Part shown: positions 59,803-64,000 of the stretch, piece by piece
How positions within the stretch are numbered: position 1 is the first letter of the stretch
How the letters are laid out: each line of letters opens with the position of its first letter
DNA from: Procambarus clarkii
Taxonomy: Eukaryota > Arthropoda > Malacostraca > Decapoda > Cambaridae
Length of the DNA stretch: 64,000 nucleotides
Reading direction: 5' to 3'
NCBI RefSeq assembly: GCF_040958095.1
Contig: NC_091176.1
Coordinates: forward strand, 44,669,716-44,733,715
Made by a program: the position numbers and the translations under genes
Notes under the pieces: generated by a model
Told to the model about the DNA's origin: nothing
The model's input: the letters and a program-made list of their open reading frames with translations, nothing else
Database searches by the model: none

Positions 59803-60690
59803 ATGCCGTTTGGTTTAAAGACAGCGCCTTCGTCGTTTCAGAGGGCCATAAATTTCAACCTTAGCCCGGTCCTGGGTAGGCATTCTTTAGCGTACCTGGA
59901 TGATGTTATGATATATTCCAGGACGTTTGAGGAACACCTACGGGACTTGACTGAGACTTTGACGTTGTTAGACCAGGCAGGGTTCAAGCTTAACGTTCAG
60001 AAAAGCACCCTGGCGGCTCAGAAATTCAAATTTCTGGGGTTCCAAGTGTGCCCAGACGGTATCCGACCTGACCCAGAGTCTTGCCGCGCCATTGCTGACA
60101 TGCCTACTCCAAGGACAGCAAAGGACGTGCGTAGGTTTTGGGGGGCGGCCGGATATTTTCGGCGTCATATTGAAGGTTTCGCGCTCATTTCAGCACCCCT
60201 GACTGATCTGACAAAGAAAAATGCGAAGTTTGTATGGAAATCTGAGCATGACGAGGCCTATCGCAAACTGAAAGACCGACTAATCACGACACCGGTATTG
60301 GCTATTCTTGATTTTGAGAAAGAGTGGGAGGTGCACACTGACGCCAGCGGTATTGCTATTGGCGGGTGCTTAATTCAGCGAGATGCGGATAATTTACCCC
60401 ATCCAGTAGCCTATTTCAGTAGGAAGGTCAAAGGACCTTAAGTTTGTTATTCAGCTAAGGATCGGGAGGCACTGGCAGTAGTAGAATCAGTTAGGTATTT
60501 CGAGCCTTACCTATTTCAGCGGCACTTTGTAATTTACACAGACCATAGAGCGTTGACACACATATTTAAAAAGCGAACAAAATGCCCACGTATGTCACGC
60601 TGGTCTCACGAACTTTCGGCCCACTCATTCCAGATCTTGTACAAGCCTGGTCCAGCACATGTTGCGACAGATACGCTAAGTTGAAACATA
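59803..60690 (+). pseudogene. Element D second half of RT and RNase H
   Basis: MPFGLKTAPSSFQRAIN, motif C YLDDVMIYS, the RT thumb, and RNase H start WEVHTDASGIAIGGCLIQ. A TAA at 60439 interrupts; the same frame continues with a KDREALAVVESVRYFEPYL segment, then TDHRALTHIF, and ends with a PAHVATDTLS tail and a stop near 60682. All RNase H catalytic acids appear to be present. Confidence 0.85.
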
Positions 60691-60845
60691 GCGGCAGTTC
60701 AAGTTAATGAAAATATTGAAACCATTCCATCAGATAAAATGAGAGAATACCAGATGAGCGAGCCTAGATGGAAAAAAAATATTGAGTATTTAGAGGGAGG
60801 AAAATACCCAAAAAAGAAAAAAAATTACCTATTCATGATTTTGAT

Positions 60846-61862
60846 ATGAAACAGGGCGTCCTGTATTATGTTAATAGCCAGAATGATAGAGCAGTATTTC
60901 AACTAGTTATTACGGACGCGTTGTGGGCATCAGCGTTAAAGCTTGCTCACGCTTCTAAAATTGCAGGGCATCCGGGGGTCGTTAAAACCCACTTAAAGGC
61001 AAAGTCTCTATTTTATTTTCCAGGATTACTTTCTGAAGTAATCAATTTCGTGAAGTCGTGCAATCGTTGCCAGAGGAGGAAAGGTACCCTTATGGTACAA
61101 GCTCCACTTCAGGAATTTCCTGAAATTCGTGAACCTCTAGACCGTGTAGGGGCCGATTTGATTGATTTACATCACAGTCATTCAGGTAATAGATACGTGT
61201 TGGTGCTAGTTGACCATTTGTCTAGGTACACTACACTAGTTGCATTACCTCAGAAGGATTCTCGTACGGTTGCAGATGCGTTCTTGCGTAGGTTCGTTAC
61301 TGTATTCGGGCCTCCTAAAGTTTTAGTCTCTGACCGGGGTCAAGAATTTAATAGGAATATATTTAGAGAAGTTTGTAAGATTTTAGAGACAACCTCGGCT
61401 TTTACAACAGCCTACCACCCACAAGCAAACGAAATGACGAAACGGACTAATCGTTCAGTCAAGGATATGCTTGCAATCCATGCTGAACATGACGCCAACT
61501 CTTGAGATGAACACCTACTCTATGTTCAATTAGCCTGAAATACTGCCATCCACCAATCGATTAACACCCAACCACTTCATTTGTTTACTGGTAATTCATG
61601 CAATTTCCCCTCAGGTCTGCTTAACAGACATAATGTTGCATACGGGAAAGACTATCCTTCGGAGGTAATTGGAAAAATGAGAAATGCATGGAATATTGCA
61701 GCTGAAGCGTCCAAGAAAGCACGGAATCGGTATGCTCATTTTTATGACAAGAAAGTGCGCCCTCTTGAGTTGAAAGAAGGAAGCCTCGTATGGAGAGTGA
61801 ATGAGGCTGCGCCCGCCAATCAGAGTAGGAAACTAGCTCCTGGCGAGGGCCATATAGAGTAA
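60846..61862 (+). pseudogene. Element D integrase with substituted catalytic Glu
   Basis: It comes after RNase H, the standard gypsy position. The H2C2 finger is seen in AHASKIAGHPGV to CNRCQRR. The core has GADLIDLH and LVSDRGQEF for the two Asp, but the third segment reads PQANEMTKRTNRS, where gypsy integrases have a Glu in the TERT-like tetrad; here Lys occupies that site. A TGA at 61503 and another stop soon after break the frame, which reopens with FTGNSCNFPSG and the helical KARNRYAHFYDKKVRP. A frameshift near 61862 leads to the C-terminal piece. Confidence 0.82.
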
Positions 61863-62128
61863 TGAAAAGGGCGGGGCCGGTTAATCTTGTTATAAAAGGA
61901 GTATTCGAGGACCAGGTGGAAAGGACTATTCATGTAAATAAATTGAAACATTATCATGCTAGAGAGGAATTAGAACTGCCTTCAGCGGGTCTAGTTCCTG
62001 ACTCAGCAGTGCTGACTCATGGCTTCACCGACGAGTCAGAGGATGAGGATGACCCTCTGTCATCGCTCATCAGTAGTCAGGTGCAGTCTCGCCACCCTAT
62101 GGTGACGAGATCTCGCGCTATACAGTAA
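61862..62128 (+). pseudogene. Element D pol C-terminus
   Basis: It follows the integrase in another frame: GPVNLVIKGVFEDQVERTIH and VNKLKHYHARE are the end of the integrase C-terminal domain, followed by an acidic tail (DESEDEDDPLSS) and RHPMVTRSRAIQ. No envelope-like frame follows. Confidence 0.72.
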
Positions 62129-62365
62129 AGTAACTTCCTAGGTTAGTATAATTTAGTATTCCTTAGATTTTCCTGTAAAGGCAATGAGGTGAACTATCTC
62201 TATACTTAACTCAGGTAGCAGCTTTTACCGTGCTCTGGGGTTCGACCTCCACCAAACCCAGAGTTTATCTATGCTTCCGCTGTGTTGTATCTTTCTGTTC
62301 CCAGGTCTGATTGGTACACCGACCCAGTTGTTCCAGCCACACGTGAACCCTTGTCTGTAAAAACC

Positions 62366-62376
62366 GAGGGGGGAGG
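62366..62376 (+). promoter_or_regulatory. Possible polypurine tract of element D
   Basis: GAGGGGGGAGG about 240 bp after the pol end. It is in a plausible place for a polypurine tract, but no LTR start could be matched next to it. Confidence 0.3.
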
Positions 62377-64000
62377 CACGTTACACAAAGCCCCCCCCCC
62401 CACCAGACCCGGTAACCCATACATCAGTTACTTTGGGGATGAGTGACTATCCAAGAGTCACCCGGCCGACGCCTCACGTCACTAACGAGGTTGTCAGGGC
62501 CAGGGAGCTGTCCACATATAGCAGTCACCGGAGGTGCCATACAACGCCGGGGTAGCTGTCTCGAGATCACCACTACCCACCTGCTGCGTCATCAAGACTG
62601 CAGCCATTCCAGCAGTGTTGGAGGAGAGGTCAAGAAATGGAATGCACGTAGCAGTACTCAAGAATTTCGCCGGAAGATTAATGAATACGTCATCTGAAGC
62701 AACAAGAAAGCGGAACTAAGGCGGTTACAGGTGGAAGATATGATTTCCCTACAGAATTCCGGGGCTCGCCAATAGAAGGTCGCAAAATTGTCTCCTTTGG
62801 TCTAAAGTCGACGGTACGAGGGTATACACAGTTGGTGTTTACGGCCTAGTAACCTGGTGACATCAAGAAACGCCTGAGATGCCGTGAGCAATGATGGAAG
62901 ACGAGATTCACCTGTTCTGCAAACAAGCAACCCGCCTCTACGACCTTCTGACACCACTCCTGTTACGAGACACTGTTGGTACATCCAGTCCTGCTCTGCT
63001 GTGGTCATCTGCGACGTCAAGTTTAACATCAAGACTGCCGTGTGAACTGTGATTGATATGAAGGTGTGTGGACTGTCGGGAGCACGAGCAATGGCCGAAG
63101 TAACAGTATTCTACAGCTGTCACTTGGCACTCCGCTCTACTACACTCTGCCGTCATTCAAGACTACCGGATGGGAGTACAAGAGGACCAGGTATTGATGT
63201 CTACACATGGGGTGAAGCAAGATCGGCACCGTCATCGTCAAGCGACTACATTCATTGTCCAGTAGCATCGATTTTTTTTTCTCGATTACTCAATATGAAC
63301 AATTAATACAAACAAAAAATGTTGGCTCTGAACATCTGTGTAAAGAATATCTGGACACTTTTGTTTAAATGTTGAAAAACAGATTTAGAATCGCAATACC
63401 TTATAAATGATGAAAAACAGATTTAAAATAATTATTCTGGTATAATGATATATGGAAATTTCACTCGATAAATTGGTCAAGTAATCAAAATCGAAGCCCC
63501 TGTGTAATTGTTCAAGCCCAGAACAAACGATTTTGGAAAATTATGTTGTATGCTACTTTTTCAGAATGTTTGAACACAGGAGAGGCGGACCAATATAAAC
63601 ATTGACACTTCTAGTGAGTGAGGACACTTGGCTGTACAGTCAGCTGAAACCTGTGATATAGTATAGGAATTTTTTTTATATATTTTTAGATACATGTAAT
63701 AAACGTTAGGTGTGTTCCTTAGCATGTCAAGGTTGATATTGATTGGAGAGTGGATAGTACACGGTTGTGAACTTGATAGTTCCGTAGTACGCTCCCGGAT
63801 GACTGAAAGTTCTGTCTGAAGATATAACTTTTATGTTTTATGGCGGAGCACGGTGTGGCCGGCTCTAGAGGACACATGAACTTGGCTAGTGAAGAGCCAA
63901 GAGATTTTAATAGCTAGTCTTTGATGTTAGAGTAGGGACATGTTATTTAGCTGTCAGTAAGGGTAGGATGTGTGTTTCCTGATGTTAGAGGATTGCTCTC
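62377..64000. other. No recognisable feature
   Basis: About 1.6 kb with only short open frames and no repeat shared with the rest of the window. It may include the 3' LTR of element D, but this cannot be shown without its partner. Confidence 0.4.

Overview
The window reads as intergenic, repeat-dense animal DNA. I see no cellular protein-coding gene, no functional tRNA or rRNA gene and no CRISPR array. Essentially every supportable feature is a transposable element, a fragment of one, or a simple or tandem repeat. Canonical arthropod-type telomeric units (TTAGG/AACCT) inside a dispersed repeat, abundant Penelope-like elements (PLEs), Ty3/gypsy and BEL/Pao elements, tRNA-derived SINEs and very long (TA)n tracts suggest an arthropod, most likely a decapod crustacean. 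That assignment is inference from repeat style, not from a gene.

Layout. 0-13.15 kb: a minus-strand Ty3/gypsy element (A) with LTRs of about 2.19 kb; its right LTR is split by a younger plus-strand gypsy element (B, 5848-11926) with LTRs of about 0.7 kb and a 4-bp target duplication. 13.15-25.68 kb: a chain of (TA)n tracts separated by inserts, nearly all of them inverted-repeat structures: nine copies of a terminal-inverted-repeat unit carrying TTAGG blocks, two palindromes made of a tRNA-Leu-like SINE (one a perfect 252-bp tandem array on both arms), and two PLEs with inverted ends. 25.7-27.86 kb: a decayed minus-strand Maverick/Polinton- or adintovirus-like fragment (major capsid protein and adenain-type protease). 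27.86-32.0 kb: PLE ends, a SINE fragment, an unidentified stretch, a 5'-truncated non-LTR retrotransposon and a second PLE type. 32.0-42 kb: an 18-bp minisatellite, BEL/Pao LTR plus integrase remnant on minus, a second array of the same minisatellite, and a longer BEL/Pao copy on plus. 42.33-52.76 kb: a minus-strand gypsy element (C) with both LTRs, its reverse transcriptase (RT) split by a 2.87-kb TG...CA insertion with a 5-bp target duplication. 52.98-54.48 kb: a third minisatellite array. 54.5-56.6 kb: noncoding DNA with an inverted repeat. 56.6-62.1 kb: a plus-strand gypsy element (D) with many stops and frameshifts. 62.1-64 kb: nothing recognised.

The most interesting result is that elements A, B and C all place integrase upstream of the RT/RNase H module, with RNase H as the last domain before the 3' LTR. 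This is the Ty1/copia-like domain order known for Gmr1-type Ty3/gypsy elements. Element D, in the same window, has the usual gypsy order. A and B have lost the RT, and B does so with LTRs still about 99% identical, which points to mobilisation in trans. Other strong observations are the recurrent use of (TA)n tracts as the boundary of inverted structures, and hammerhead-like hairpins in the PLE terminal repeats whose stem sequences differ between copies while pairing is preserved.
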